Part shown: piece after piece, positions 1 to 10,530 of the stretch
How positions within the stretch are numbered: position 1 is the first letter of the stretch
How the letters are laid out: each line of letters begins with the position of its first letter
NCBI GenBank assembly: GCA_945873505.1
Contig: CAMCDQ010000004.1
Coordinates: 1 to 64,000, forward strand
Length of the DNA stretch: 64,000 nucleotides
Source: Chitinophaga pinensis
Lineage (GTDB): Bacteria > Bacteroidota > Bacteroidia > Flavobacteriales > Flavobacteriaceae
Direction of reading: 5' to 3'
Position numbers and translations under genes: made by a program
Notes under the pieces: generated by a model
The model's input: the letters and a program-made list of their open reading frames with translations, nothing else
The model's database searches: none
Told to the model about the DNA's origin: nothing

Positions 1-2
1 TG

Positions 3-3000
3 GCTTCTCTTACTTCTGGAGCAACTGCAAAATTAGAGGTTTTAATTAATAATGTTCCTCTTGTGCCAATAGCCACTGCTGGTACTATAGGCACTGTACC
101 AGGGTTACCATGTGTTTGGGAAGAACATTCCTATATCTGGAATGCAGGGACAAGCACCACAGCAACAATTACTATTATTGATAGGGAAACATCAGTTGGG
201 GGTAATGATTTTGCCATTGACGACCTTTATTTCAGAGAAACACCAACGTGTCTTTATCAAAAATCAGTAGCGATTACCGTAAGTTCAAATCCGGCTCCAA
301 TTGTTGGGACAATTACACAACCAACTTGTTCAACAGCAACAGGAAACGTAGTCTTGTCGGGATTGCCATCAGGAAATTGGACAATAAACCCAGGAGCAAT
401 TACTGGAAATACAACATCGACAACAATTTCAGGTTTGGCAGCAGGAAATTATGCTTTTACCGTTACCAATGCAAACGGGTGTGTTTCTTTAGCTTCTGCA
501 AATGTTGGAATTAGTGCAGCATTAACCATTCCAAGTCCGCCAATCATTGGAACAATTACACAACCAACTTGTTCAACAGCAACAGGAAACGTAGTCTTGT
601 TGGGATTGCCATCAGGAATTTGGACAATAAACCCAGGTGCAATTACTGGAAATACAACATCAACAACAATTTCAGGATTAACCGCCGCAAATTATACCTA
701 TACCGTTACCAACTCAGATGGTTGTACTTCTTCGGCTTCAGCCAATGTTGGAATTAATGCTCAACCAGTAACACCTAATGCACCAACAGCTTCAATTACA
801 GTTCAACCAACCTGTTTGGTATTGGGTACGATTGTAGTTTCTGCACCACTTGGAACTAATTATGAATACAGTAATGGAGGAGCATATCAACCCACTTTGT
901 CATTTTCTAATTTGGGTCCAAACACCTATTTAGTTACCGTAAAAGATGTTCTAAATGGTTGTGTTTCTTTACCAACTTCGCTAATTGTAAATCCGATTCC
1001 AACAGTTGCAACACCAACAACTGCAGCAATTGTTCAACCAACATGCTTAATAAATGGATCAATAGTAATTGCATCTCCATTAGGCATTACTATTCAATAC
1101 AGTAATGGAGGGGCTTATCAATCGAGTACTACATTTTCTAATTTAGTACCAAATACCTATTCTATAACGGCAACGGACATAACAAATGGTTGTATTTCTG
1201 CACCGTTATCGGTTGTAATTGACCCCGTTCCAAATACATTAACGCCTTCATTTGCAACAATCCCACCTGTTTGTTTTGGATCTATAATAAGTTTACCACT
1301 ACTTTCTACGAATGGGGTTTCGGGAACTTGGTCACCTTCATTTGACCCAACTACTTCTAAAACCTACACGTTTACACCAAATCCGGGTCAATGTTCTAAT
1401 ACAACTACAATTCAAGTTGATATAATTCCAATTCCAGATGTAACAGCAACACCAACAAGTGAAACATTATGTTCTTTGCAGTCAACAGGAATTTCGTTAT
1501 CAAGTTCTATTTCGGGAACAACATTTAGTTGGACAGCAACTTCAACAGATGTTTCGGGTGCGAATCCAGATAACGGAAATATAATATCGCAAATTTTAAC
1601 TGCAACGGGAACATTAGTTGGAAACGTAGTTTACACTATAACGCCAACCTATAACGGATGTCCGGGAATTCCAATTCAAGCCACAGTTCTCGTAACACCA
1701 AAACCTATTATTACAGCGACGCCAAATAGTACATCTATTTGTTCTGGAAGTACTGCTATTATTGCGCTTTCTAGCACAATGCCAAATACTGTTTTTAGTT
1801 GGAACCTGGTTCAAAATAATATTACTGGAGGTTTATCAGGAACGGGAGCTTCAATTTCACAAAATTTGAGCACGATAAGTAACGCTTCAGGTAACGCAGT
1901 TTATGCAATTACACCAAATGTAAATGGATGTCCAGGAACCACAACAATAGTTACAATTACAGTAAATCCAATTCCAGTTGTCACAGTAAATCCCGCCTTG
2001 GGACAAACTATTTGCTCTGGGGCGACTACAGCAATTTCTTTGTCAAGCCCAGTTATTAATACAACGTATGATTGGTCAGTAACTCAAACCAACTTAAATG
2101 GAACTTTTTCAGGAAGCGGGACAACAATTGCCCAAACACTTTCTACCGTACTTCCTTCAATAGGAACCGCAACCTATGAAGTTACACCAACCTCAAATGG
2201 ATGTATTGGAGCACCGGTTCAAGTTTCGGTAAATGTAAATCCAACTCCAGAATTTTTTGGAACGCCAACACAATTGCCTATTTGTTCTGGTGATACAACT
2301 TCAATTGTATTAACACCGAGTCTTTCTGGGACTACTTTTTCATGGACAGTGGCTCAAAATGGAGTTTCAGGGGCATCAATTGGAAATGGAAACACAATAT
2401 TTCAAATTTTAGAAACTACTGGAAGTACTTTTGGAACAGCAACTTATACCGTTACGCCTGCCTTAAATAGTTGTTTGGGAAGTCCAATAACAATTCCTGT
2501 AACCGTAAACCCTTTGCCATTACCAATTATAAATGATGGGATAATTTGTGCGGATGCTGCAGGAATTCCTTTGCGAACTTATATTTTAGACAGTGGTTTA
2601 AATGCGGCAGATTATACTTTTCAATGGTTCCTTAACGGAATTCCTCAAAGTGGAGCGGCGAGTACTTTTGAGGCTTTAGAAGACGGTAATTATTCGGTGA
2701 TTGCAACTAATATTTTAACGCTTTGTACATCTGTTGAGGTTTTTGCGACAGTTACAGCATCTATTCCTGCAACAAATATTTCAGCTGTTGGGACAGTTGC
2801 TTTTGATGATAATGCATCAATTATTGTTACTGCTTTAGACCCAAATCCAAACTATGAATACGCTCTGGATTACGGGGCTTTACAATCTTCAAATGTTTTC
2901 ACAAATGTAAATCCAGGAAATCACATTGTTACAGTAACCGATAGTAATGGTTGTTCAAATTTAAGTACTACGATTTCCGTAATTGGGTATCCAACCTATT

Positions 3001-3254
3001 TTACACCGAATGGTGACGGATTTAATGATTTTTGGAACATTATTGGTTTAGAAAATCAACCCTCTTCCAAAATTTATATTTTTGATCGTTATGGTAAATT
3101 ATTAAAACAAATAAGTTCAAAGAGTTTGGGTTGGGACGGAACATATAACGGAGCACCACTACCAGCATCAGATTATTGGTTTACGATTGAATATATCGAG
3201 CCTTTAACAACGGATTTAAAAGTATTCAAATCACACTTTTCATTAAAAAGATAA
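3..3254 (+). CDS. T9SS type B sorted adhesin with SprB-like and PKD-like repeats (5' end outside window)
   Basis: The frame is open to the left edge, so the true start lies upstream; the GTG at 63 is only an internal codon. The visible protein is almost entirely extracellular repeat: two near-identical 81-residue units carrying QPTCSTATGNVVL, then related SprB-like units with QPTC, then about four PKD/Ig-like units each with a (S/T)ICSG motif and a TVNP linker. The last ~90 residues read FTPNGDGFNDFW...FDRYGK...GWDGTYNG, the gliding-motility-associated C-terminal (type B sorting) domain that directs export by the type IX secretion system. Known members are cell-surface adhesins or gliding proteins; the substrate here is unknown. 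The gene is convergent with the next gene, with a gap of 9 bp. Confidence 0.9.
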   Translation, partial: ASLTSGATAKLEVLINNVPLVPIATAGTIGTVPGLPCVWEEHSYIWNAGTSTTATITIIDRETSVGGNDFAIDDLYFRETPTCLYQKSVAITVSSNPAPIVGTITQPTCSTATGNVVLSGLPSGNWTINPGAITGNTTSTTISGLAAGNYAFTVTNANGCVSLASANVGISAALTIPSPPIIGTITQPTCSTATGNVVLLGLPSGIWTINPGAITGNTTSTTISGLTAANYTYTVTNSDGCTSSASANVGINAQPVTPNAPTASITVQPTCLVLGTIVVSAPLGTNYEYSNGGAYQPTLSFSNLGPNTYLVTVKDVLNGCVSLPTSLIVNPIPTVATPTTAAIVQPTCLINGSIVIASPLGITIQYSNGGAYQSSTTFSNLVPNTYSITATDITNGCISAPLSVVIDPVPNTLTPSFATIPPVCFGSIISLPLLSTNGVSGTWSPSFDPTTSKTYTFTPNPGQCSNTTTIQVDIIPIPDVTATPTSETLCSLQSTGISLSSSISGTTFSWTATSTDVSGANPDNGNIISQILTATGTLVGNVVYTITPTYNGCPGIPIQATVLVTPKPIITATPNSTSICSGSTAIIALSSTMPNTVFSWNLVQNNITGGLSGTGASISQNLSTISNASGNAVYAITPNVNGCPGTTTIVTITVNPIPVVTVNPALGQTICSGATTAISLSSPVINTTYDWSVTQTNLNGTFSGSGTTIAQTLSTVLPSIGTATYEVTPTSNGCIGAPVQVSVNVNPTPEFFGTPTQLPICSGDTTSIVLTPSLSGTTFSWTVAQNGVSGASIGNGNTIFQILETTGSTFGTATYTVTPALNSCLGSPITIPVTVNPLPLPIINDGIICADAAGIPLRTYILDSGLNAADYTFQWFLNGIPQSGAASTFEALEDGNYSVIATNILTLCTSVEVFATVTASIPATNISAVGTVAFDDNASIIVTALDPNPNYEYALDYGALQSSNVFTNVNPGNHIVTVTDSNGCSNLSTTISVIGYPTYFTPNGDGFNDFWNIIGLENQPSSKIYIFDRYGKLLKQISSKSLGWDGTYNGAPLPASDYWFTIEYIEPLTTDLKVFKSHFSLKR
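300..785 (+). repeat. Two tandem 243-bp coding repeats in the adhesin
   Basis: The stretch beginning ACAATTACACAACCAACTTG at 309 recurs at 552, an offset of 243 bp (81 codons). The first ~110 bp of each unit are almost identical at DNA level and the remainder is diverged. This points to a recent duplication or gene conversion inside the adhesin. Confidence 0.8.
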
Positions 3255-3263
3255 TTGTAAGCC

Positions 3264-6200
3264 TTAAAAATAAGCACGTAATTGAATACTTCCCGTGTGA
3301 ATTGCATTGCTAGTTTCGCTCTTTCGTCCTTGATAATTCAGATTGATATCTAAGAATTGTGTCAGGTTTTTTTGGATTAACAATCGCCAAGTCAGGTTTT
3401 TCCCGGGTTGTAATCCTTCCAACATTTGATAGGCAACTGGGGACAAATCATCACCAACGAATTTATTTTCATACAATGAAAACTCCCCGTTCATAGAAAG
3501 TTGCTTTTCGGTGGAGTACGTAAAGGAAGTTCCAAAGTGGCTTTGCGCCAATGTTTCTAAAGAACCTGTTTTATTTTCTTTTTTCTGAAATTCATAAAAC
3601 AAATCCCAACTAGCATTTTTTGAAAACAAATAGGAGATTTTAGGCGTCATTTGATATCCTTGTAATTCAAAGTTTTTAGTCCCATAATTTTCAGAAATCG
3701 TTTTGGATGCAATCGTTTTTCCGTCAAAATTAAGCAGCCAATTCTTCTCATACAAATGGTTGTATTGCAACTGATGCGAATGATTGCTATTTTCCTGAGA
3801 TCCTACAGAAAGCAAGTTTTTCGTCCGACTACTCAAATAAGAATACGTCACAGAATGTTTTTGTTTGCCCCGATTGTAGAACAAACTATTTCGGAAACTA
3901 GAATTCAAACCCAATAAATTGGTGTCATTTGAACGTAACGGATTGAAATCGAAATCACTGCCAATTCGCTTGATTTTGCGTTCCCCTAAAAAAGAAGTTT
4001 GGTTATAAAAATACGATAAAAAACGCTTAAATCCTTTTTCGTTTTGCCACTGATTTGGATTTAATGTTACCGATTGCGAAAATTTATTTTGATGGGTTTT
4101 AATGAAAACCTGATTGGGCAAATACACCCGAACATATTTTGCTTGGTCAATAAATGGTGCCACTTCAAACTCTTCTAATTCCTGAATTCCGTTGCCGTTA
4201 TAGTCATTCCAAGCATAAACCCCGCGCCCCGGATCTACTTCAAGATAGGTAAATTCTTGTTGCGCAATTGTTCCAGAAGTCGTTTCGTAAGCCGTTGTAA
4301 CTTGAATTAATTGATTAAAAAATCGATCGTTATACAACAATCTGGAATTCAAAGAAGGCTCGGAAGCTCTCGAATTATCAACAAATTTCAAGTTTCTATA
4401 ATTTACAAATACCGACAAATCGCTTTTATCCGTTTGTATCAATTTGGATTTCAAATAATAGGATTGCGAGTTATTTACCCGTTTCAAGAATCCGTTTTGC
4501 AAACTGTCATTTGTCCGATTTAGATAACCCAATTCTACAAAAACTTTGGTGCTGTCGCCTCTTCCGATAAAACTTCCGTATTCTGTAAAACGTTGACTTA
4601 AAGCCGAAAATTGGTTAGTTGCTTTAATTTTTTCTTGATTATTTTCCAATCTTAATGTAGCGCCAACCCAATTTTTATTGAAATGATACCGCGTTTGGGT
4701 TTGGTTTCTAATGAATTTTGAAGACGAATAATCGCTATCACTTTTCAGAAAACTGCCATTGTTTTGAATACTCCAATCTTTAAATTTGAAATCTGCATTT
4801 ACACTATTCCGCATTCCTGAAAAGCTCTCGCTAAAATCTAATTTTTCAAATTGATACGTTAAACTTCCTTTTTCGGGCAAATTAAATTGCAACCCTGAAA
4901 CTATCAAATTTTGATTTCCCAAGGGATTTATCAAATTCCAATCACGATCAAATTCAATGGTGAACAACCGCTCAATAGTTTTGAATTGTTTTTGCACCAA
5001 TTGGTAATTTGCGAAAGCATCCACTTTCCATTTTTTTGAAAACAAGCGTTGTTTGAAATTTATCTTTCCTGCAAAACCTTTGTTATCATTATCATCAACT
5101 GAAGAAAACAGATTTATATCGTTATTACTTATGCCAATTTCAAAGTCAAGAGTTGTCTTTTCCGAAGGATTAAATTTTCCTAAAACCGTTGCGATTTGAA
5201 TTTTTGTAGGCGCAATCAAACGGATAATTGGCTCGTAATTTCCTTGTGGGATTCCATTTGCAGGAGCAATATATTGATATATTTTTCCAATAGCGGCGAC
5301 ACTTGATAAAATATAATTACCAAGATTATTTCCAACTAAACTAAATTTCACATTGTACAATTCATCCGTTGCCAAATTCGAATATTGAAATACAGAAATC
5401 CCATTTAAAAGGATTTTTTTATAAAGAATTTTATTTTCAGAATAGCTATCAATATACGCTGATGGTGCCGACATTAAATTGGAATTATCACCAGCATTTA
5501 CTAAAATCTGAGCTTGTTCCGTTGATAAATTTTGTTGCAACGGTTGGTTTTTGACATCATTTTCAGAATACAAATACCCGCCAATACTCCATTTTTCTTG
5601 CTCGTGGGTTGCCCCAGCATACGTTACAAAACGGGTGTAATTTCTATCGGTATATTGGTATTCAATAGTAATTCGCATTTCGGAAGTTATTGGAAAAAGC
5701 GATGTAAAGATCAATTCTCCTGCATTATAATCGATACTATAATCGTTGTTTTCTCCACGTTTCAGAAGAATTCCATTTACATAAACGCGCTCAGAGCCCG
5801 AAATTACTAAGATGTATAATTCTCCGTTTGGACCTCGCAATTTATATGGACCTTGATTTCCTTCCTGACCTACAAATGCACTTTTCGCATATTGTCCGCG
5901 AACTAAAGCTGCCGAAGCAAAAACGGTTGTTTTGGAATCGGGTGTTCCAAACTCAAAACGGGTCGATAATCCTTGCACTTTTTTATTGAAATTTAAAAAC
6001 TTAGAACTTCTATTTTCTAAGAATAAATCTCCCGCACGAATGTTCCATTTATTGGAAGAAAGTTCAATAAATATTTGATCAAATTCATCTAATTTTTGAG
6101 AATATCCGCCTGATTGCAATGGAATATTGCTGTCTTGGATAGAAGCTCTTATGGTAACTTTATCTGAAATTTTCCCTGAAATTTGTAAATCCAAAGCTGA

Positions 6201-6674
6201 ATTTACCACCGCATTTTGGTTGTTTCCAATGGTGATTCCACGGGTTAAACTTCCCGAAGTATTCAATCCGTCAAATGGAACAAATTTTTTGATTGGACTT
6301 CTTGAAATTGTATATAAATCGCCCAAAGTTGCATCGTTGCTAACTACCCGACTTTTATCGTAAATACTGTATTCTTTGGTTAAGAAATCCGGAAATTTTA
6401 GAAATCGAACGGTTAAAGTATCGTTCAATAACGGAAAATTTTCTTTAAAAACTAACATTCCTTTTTGAAAATCCATCTTATAAAATGAAGTGTCAATGGG
6501 TTCGCCTTTTTTGTTTTCTAATTTAAAAAACCCCGAATTTAGACTTACACTGTCAATTTGAACAGGCTTTTGCGATGCAATTATTTCCTTGTTTTTATAT
6601 GGCGTTGCCAATTCTTGGGCTTGAAGTCCAGAAATTGAAAGTAATACAAGCACATAAAATAATTTTCTCAACAT
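3264..6674 (-). CDS. Large outer-membrane beta-barrel-like protein, function unknown
   Basis: A 1136-residue protein with a clear N-terminal signal peptide (MLRKLFYVLVLLSISGLQAQE, cut after QAQ). Residues ~140-215 carry TRGITIGNNQNAVVNSALDLQ...IRASIQDSNIPLQSGGYSQKLDEFDQIFIEL...IRAGD, a block that resembles a segment of the giant T9SS protein SprA and related Bacteroidota proteins. The rest alternates short hydrophilic and aromatic strands (ENK, YNQ, WxxF), and the protein ends in LRAYF, a terminal aromatic typical of outer-membrane barrels. I infer an outer-membrane barrel; no enzymatic motif is visible. The relation to SprA is from memory and needs a profile search. Confidence 0.6.
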   Translation of the reverse strand: MLRKLFYVLVLLSISGLQAQELATPYKNKEIIASQKPVQIDSVSLNSGFFKLENKKGEPIDTSFYKMDFQKGMLVFKENFPLLNDTLTVRFLKFPDFLTKEYSIYDKSRVVSNDATLGDLYTISRSPIKKFVPFDGLNTSGSLTRGITIGNNQNAVVNSALDLQISGKISDKVTIRASIQDSNIPLQSGGYSQKLDEFDQIFIELSSNKWNIRAGDLFLENRSSKFLNFNKKVQGLSTRFEFGTPDSKTTVFASAALVRGQYAKSAFVGQEGNQGPYKLRGPNGELYILVISGSERVYVNGILLKRGENNDYSIDYNAGELIFTSLFPITSEMRITIEYQYTDRNYTRFVTYAGATHEQEKWSIGGYLYSENDVKNQPLQQNLSTEQAQILVNAGDNSNLMSAPSAYIDSYSENKILYKKILLNGISVFQYSNLATDELYNVKFSLVGNNLGNYILSSVAAIGKIYQYIAPANGIPQGNYEPIIRLIAPTKIQIATVLGKFNPSEKTTLDFEIGISNNDINLFSSVDDNDNKGFAGKINFKQRLFSKKWKVDAFANYQLVQKQFKTIERLFTIEFDRDWNLINPLGNQNLIVSGLQFNLPEKGSLTYQFEKLDFSESFSGMRNSVNADFKFKDWSIQNNGSFLKSDSDYSSSKFIRNQTQTRYHFNKNWVGATLRLENNQEKIKATNQFSALSQRFTEYGSFIGRGDSTKVFVELGYLNRTNDSLQNGFLKRVNNSQSYYLKSKLIQTDKSDLSVFVNYRNLKFVDNSRASEPSLNSRLLYNDRFFNQLIQVTTAYETTSGTIAQQEFTYLEVDPGRGVYAWNDYNGNGIQELEEFEVAPFIDQAKYVRVYLPNQVFIKTHQNKFSQSVTLNPNQWQNEKGFKRFLSYFYNQTSFLGERKIKRIGSDFDFNPLRSNDTNLLGLNSSFRNSLFYNRGKQKHSVTYSYLSSRTKNLLSVGSQENSNHSHQLQYNHLYEKNWLLNFDGKTIASKTISENYGTKNFELQGYQMTPKISYLFSKNASWDLFYEFQKKENKTGSLETLAQSHFGTSFTYSTEKQLSMNGEFSLYENKFVGDDLSPVAYQMLEGLQPGKNLTWRLLIQKNLTQFLDINLNYQGRKSETSNAIHTGSIQLRAYF

Positions 6675-6770
6675 AAATAGTATAACGCACAGACATCAAA
6701 AGTAGTGTGTTTAGTTTAAATATGCGAAGATTTGAAGATTTCAAAACAGTTGAAATACAATTAAATACAA

Positions 6771-8030
6771 CTAATTATTTTCTTTAGTAATAATTTGCAT
6801 CGTTTCGCGACTCACTTGTTTCAGCAAAACATCTTTATTTTGTTCTACCATTTGTGCTGCTTTTTCATCAAAATGACGAATAGTATAAAGTGATACATTC
6901 TCGTTATATGCAATTTGGAATTTCTTAGAAAGTATCGTTTTCAGCGCATTAAAATTCCCAAATTTATCATCAATACAAACAGAAAAGCTAATGGCTGAAT
7001 TCTGAATTAAGCTAACTTTCATTTTATAATCATGCAAAAGCGCAAATATTTCACTGATGTTTTCTTCCATAATAAATGAAAAATCTATTGAGGAAAGCGA
7101 AAGAAGTAATTGGTTTTTCTTTACAATAAAACACGGCAAATGAGGTTCTAAATCAGCTCCTTTAGAAACACTTGTTCCGGGTAAAGTTGGGTTTATAAAC
7201 GATTTTACAAACAACGGAATTTCTTTTTTTTGCAAAGGTTGCAAAGTTTTTGGATGAATTACGGTGGCGCCATAAAATGCCAATTCAATTGCTTCCCGAT
7301 AGGATATTTGATTCAATAAACTTGCGTTTTCAAAATATCGAGGATCGGCATTCATAACACCTGGAACATCTTTCCAAATCGTAACGCTTTCTGCATTAAG
7401 GCAATAGGCAAAAATAGCAGCGGTATAATCCGAACCCTCACGACCTAAAGTAGTAGTGAAATTATTTTTATCGGAACCTAAAAATCCTTGTGTTACATTC
7501 AAGATTTTTTTCTTCACATTTTTAGAAATAGTCTTTTGTGTCAAATCCCAATCAACGGTTGCATCGCGGTAATTATTGTCTGTTTTTATGAAATCTCGAA
7601 CATCGAGCCACTGTGTTTTAATTTCCATAAAACTCATATAATGACTTATAATTGTTGTTGAAATTAACTCGCCATAGCTCACCACTTGGTCGTAAACAAA
7701 ATTGTAATTTGGTGATTTATTCTGACTTAAAAAATGATCTAATTCTGTAAAAAGCGAATTTACATCAGTGAATACTGTATTTTTTTCATCTTCAAATAAA
7801 TCTAAAAGAATTTGATTGTGGTATTTTTTTACTTCTTGAACCGAAGATTGCAACGCAGCCGATTTCTCAAAATAATTTTTAATGACAATTTCAAGAGCAT
7901 TTGTCGTTTTCCCCATTGCAGAAATCACCAACAAAACATCTTCAAAACCTACCGTTTGTAAAACACTATGAACGTTTCTAATTCCTTCAGCATCTTTTAC
8001 GGATGCACCTCCAAATTTAAATATTCTCAT
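6771..8030 (-). CDS. lysC: Aspartate kinase (monofunctional)
   Basis: Phosphorylates L-aspartate, the first step toward lysine, threonine, methionine and diaminopimelate. The 419 residues begin with the kinase signature KFGGASVK (5-12); GREGSDYTA lies at 196-204 and WKDVPGVMNADP at 219-230, followed by the FYGATVIHP block. The C-terminal ~125 residues form the regulatory ACT region, which makes feedback control likely. There is no homoserine dehydrogenase domain, so it is not a ThrA-type fusion. It follows the acetyltransferase gene on the same strand after 14 bp. The symbol assumes the usual name for a single-domain enzyme. Confidence 0.9.
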   Translation of the reverse strand: MRIFKFGGASVKDAEGIRNVHSVLQTVGFEDVLLVISAMGKTTNALEIVIKNYFEKSAALQSSVQEVKKYHNQILLDLFEDEKNTVFTDVNSLFTELDHFLSQNKSPNYNFVYDQVVSYGELISTTIISHYMSFMEIKTQWLDVRDFIKTDNNYRDATVDWDLTQKTISKNVKKKILNVTQGFLGSDKNNFTTTLGREGSDYTAAIFAYCLNAESVTIWKDVPGVMNADPRYFENASLLNQISYREAIELAFYGATVIHPKTLQPLQKKEIPLFVKSFINPTLPGTSVSKGADLEPHLPCFIVKKNQLLLSLSSIDFSFIMEENISEIFALLHDYKMKVSLIQNSAISFSVCIDDKFGNFNALKTILSKKFQIAYNENVSLYTIRHFDEKAAQMVEQNKDVLLKQVSRETMQIITKENN

Positions 8031-8044
8031 TTTTTTTAAGATAA

Positions 8045-8524
8045 TTAATTCCTATTTTTCTCTAAAAAAGCGTCAATTCCATTTTCATCCATTTGGGCAA
8101 CAAGCCAATCTTTAAAGACTTTTGCGCCAGAATTTTCGTAGAATTCAATGGCAGGCGTATTCCAATCCAATACATTCCATTCGATTCTCCGAACGCCATC
8201 GCATTTGCCTTGAGCGATAACTGCAGCATACAACTCAAAACCCAATCCTGAACCTCGCATTTTCTCTTTTACAATTAAATCTTCCAAGTGAATCGTGCGT
8301 CCTTTCCAAGTAGAATAACGGTAATAATAGAGCGCCATTCCAACAATTTCATTGTTTTTTTCCGCAATAAATGTATGAAATAATGGGCTTGCGCCAAAAC
8401 CATCCCGTTCCAAATCGGCAACAGTTAAAACAACAGCATTGGGTTCTTTCTCAAAAGTTGCCAATTCTTTTATTAAATCTAAAACCGCCGACATATCTTC
8501 TATTGTGCCTTTTCTAATGTTCAT
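8045..8524 (-). CDS. GNAT family N-acetyltransferase
   Basis: A 159-residue single-domain acetyltransferase. The acetyl-CoA loop is visible in LIVKEKMRGSGLGFELYAAV (GSGLG for the pyrophosphate), followed by the C-terminal strand EWNVLDWNTPAIEFYENSGA that is typical of the diamine/spermidine acetyltransferase-like GNAT group. The substrate cannot be read from sequence. It sits 14 bp upstream of lysC on the same strand, is probably cotranscribed with it, and is divergent from fbp. Confidence 0.85.
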   Translation of the reverse strand: MNIRKGTIEDMSAVLDLIKELATFEKEPNAVVLTVADLERDGFGASPLFHTFIAEKNNEIVGMALYYYRYSTWKGRTIHLEDLIVKEKMRGSGLGFELYAAVIAQGKCDGVRRIEWNVLDWNTPAIEFYENSGAKVFKDWLVAQMDENGIDAFLEKNRN

Positions 8525-8699
8525 CGGATGATTTTTCTTGTATAGAATTCTTAATTTAAAACTTGTAAAAAAGCAAAATTTAAAAAAAAGTTACACTTTA
8601 CAGAGCAAATATACAAATCTGATAAACTATCTTATAAAAAACTATCCATTATCACAAAAAACACGATATTTGTGGAAAATTAATTACATCGATATAGCA

Positions 8700-9719
8700 A
8701 TGGATCAGCGCAACAGAACACTCGGAGAATTTATTATTGAAAATCAAACTTCTTTTCAATATTCATCGGGGGAATTGTCAAGAATTATCAACTCTATTAG
8801 ACTAGCAGCCAAGGTTGTAAATTATAAAGTAAATAAAGCTGGATTAGTAGATATTGTTGGCGCTATGGGAGAACAAAACATCCAAGGTGAAGACCAACAA
8901 AAATTAGACGTTTATGCCAATGATATTTTCATTCAAACACTAATAAATCGCGAGATTGTTTGTGGAATTGCATCCGAAGAAAATGATGAATTCATTACGG
9001 TTGCCGGGAATGATAAATGCCATAACAACAAATATGTGGTACTTATGGATCCGCTTGACGGCTCTTCAAATATTGATGTGAATGTTTCTGTAGGAACTAT
9101 TTTTTCGGTTTTTAGAAGGATTTCGCCAATAGGAACCCCTGTAACAATGGCCGATTTTCTTCAACCCGGAATCAATCAAGTTGCGGCGGGATATGTAATT
9201 TATGGAACGTCAACGATGTTGGTTTATACCACTGGAGACGGAGTAAATGGATTTACTTTGAATCCTGCAATTGGAACTTTTTACCTTTCACATCCCAACA
9301 TGAAATTTTCTGAAGACGGAACTATTTATTCTATAAATGAAGGAAATTATGTTCATTTTCCGCAAGGAGTGAAAGATTATATTAAATATTGCCAAACCGA
9401 AGAAGGCGACAGGCCTTATACGTCTAGATATATTGGAAGTTTGGTTTCTGATTTTCATCGAAATATGATAAAAGGCGGGGTTTATATTTATCCAACAAGC
9501 ACAAAATCCCCAAAAGGGAAATTACGTTTGTTATACGAATGCAGCCCAATAGCATTTATTGCGGAGCAAGCCGGCGGAAAAGCATCTGACGGTTTTAATA
9601 GAATTATGGAAATTCAACCAACAGAATTACACGAACGCGTTCCTTTTTTCTGCGGAAGTAAAAATATGGTTGAAAAGGCAGAAGAATTTATGCACAAAGC
9701 AAAATTGAGCAAGTACTAA
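8700..9719 (+). CDS. fbp: Fructose-1,6-bisphosphatase class I
   Basis: Gluconeogenic phosphatase converting fructose-1,6-bisphosphate to fructose-6-phosphate. The start is placed at ATG 8700 ([11 protein letters not shown]), giving 339 residues, the family's usual length; a longer frame from 8538 adds 54 residues that do not resemble the family. The metal and phosphate motif DPLDGSS lies at 117-123, and the acidic pair EE at 93-94 precedes it. The substrate-binding region NxNEGN appears as [12 protein letters not shown] strong hairpin terminator follows at 9746. Confidence 0.95.
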   Translation: MDQRNRTLGEFIIENQTSFQYSSGELSRIINSIRLAAKVVNYKVNKAGLVDIVGAMGEQNIQGEDQQKLDVYANDIFIQTLINREIVCGIASEENDEFITVAGNDKCHNNKYVVLMDPLDGSSNIDVNVSVGTIFSVFRRISPIGTPVTMADFLQPGINQVAAGYVIYGTSTMLVYTTGDGVNGFTLNPAIGTFYLSHPNMKFSEDGTIYSINEGNYVHFPQGVKDYIKYCQTEEGDRPYTSRYIGSLVSDFHRNMIKGGVYIYPTSTKSPKGKLRLLYECSPIAFIAEQAGGKASDGFNRIMEIQPTELHERVPFFCGSKNMVEKAEEFMHKAKLSKY

Positions 9720-9745
9720 GATTTTTATAAATAATTTTGAAAATT

Positions 9746-9786
9746 ACCATTAGGGAATTACGTTATTTCTTAATGGTATTTTTTTG
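9746..9786 (+). terminator. Rho-independent terminator of fbp
   Basis: A 13-bp stem (ACCATTAGGGAAT / ATTTCTTAATGGT, two G-U pairs) with a 6-nt loop, followed by ATTTTTTTT. Confidence 0.85.
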
Positions 9787-9932
9787 TTTTTCTGCCCTAT
9801 TTTTATTAAAGTTTTATAATTATTTGGAATGAAAATCACATGTAATTTAATTGCCATTTAAAGAAATCTATCCTAACTAATTTCAAAATAATTCGTAAGT
9901 TTGACACATACTAAATTTTTAACACCTTAACT

Positions 9933-10526
9933 ATGTCAGAATTTTGGATTTATTTTGAAATAGGAATGCGCCACGTTTTAAACATAAGCGCGTACGATCA
10001 CGTTTTGTTTTTAATCGCTTTGACCGCTCCCTACTCATTTAACGATTGGAAACGTGTTTTAATTTTAATTTCCCTTTTCACAGTTGGACATACCATTGCG
10101 TTGCTACTTTCGGTTTATGGTGTTGTGGTCGTGAAAGTAAATCTCATTGAATTTTTGATTCCAATTACGATATTTATAACAGCACTTTTTCATCTTTTTA
10201 CGGCTGGAAAATCGTCCAAAAATGAAAGTATAAGCGTCATAGGTTTCGTCACTTTGTTTTTCGGAATTATTCACGGATTAGGTTTTGCAACCTATTTCAA
10301 ATCAATTCTAGGCGGGACTACAAATGATAAATTAGTACCACTTTTGGAATTTGCCACAGGAATTGAAGCCTCGCAAATTATAGTGGTTTTGATTGCTTTA
10401 ATAGCTTCCTATTGTGTTCAAACGTTGTTTAGATTTTCAAAAAGAGATTGGACATTAGTAATGGCATCATTTGTGATTGGAGTTGTATTGCCAATGATAA
10501 TTGAGAGTAAAATTTGGATAAGATAA
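9933..10526 (+). CDS. HupE/UreJ-family membrane protein
   Basis: A 197-residue polytopic membrane protein with about six hydrophobic segments. The N-terminal RHVLNISAYDHVLFL and the later GIIHGLGFA are the histidine-containing motifs of the HupE/UreJ group, whose members are proposed metal (nickel or cobalt) permeases. No hydrogenase or urease gene is in the window, so the transported ion is unknown. It ends 4 bp before the dCMP deaminase gene and likely heads a three-gene operon. Confidence 0.8.
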   Translation: MSEFWIYFEIGMRHVLNISAYDHVLFLIALTAPYSFNDWKRVLILISLFTVGHTIALLLSVYGVVVVKVNLIEFLIPITIFITALFHLFTAGKSSKNESISVIGFVTLFFGIIHGLGFATYFKSILGGTTNDKLVPLLEFATGIEASQIIVVLIALIASYCVQTLFRFSKRDWTLVMASFVIGVVLPMIIESKIWIR

Positions 10527-10530
10527 AGAA

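Noticed and set aside
8538..8699. N-terminal extension of fructose-1,6-bisphosphatase
   Set aside because: The 54 additional residues are lysine- and asparagine-rich leader translation and not part of the family; the 339-residue form from 8700 is standard.
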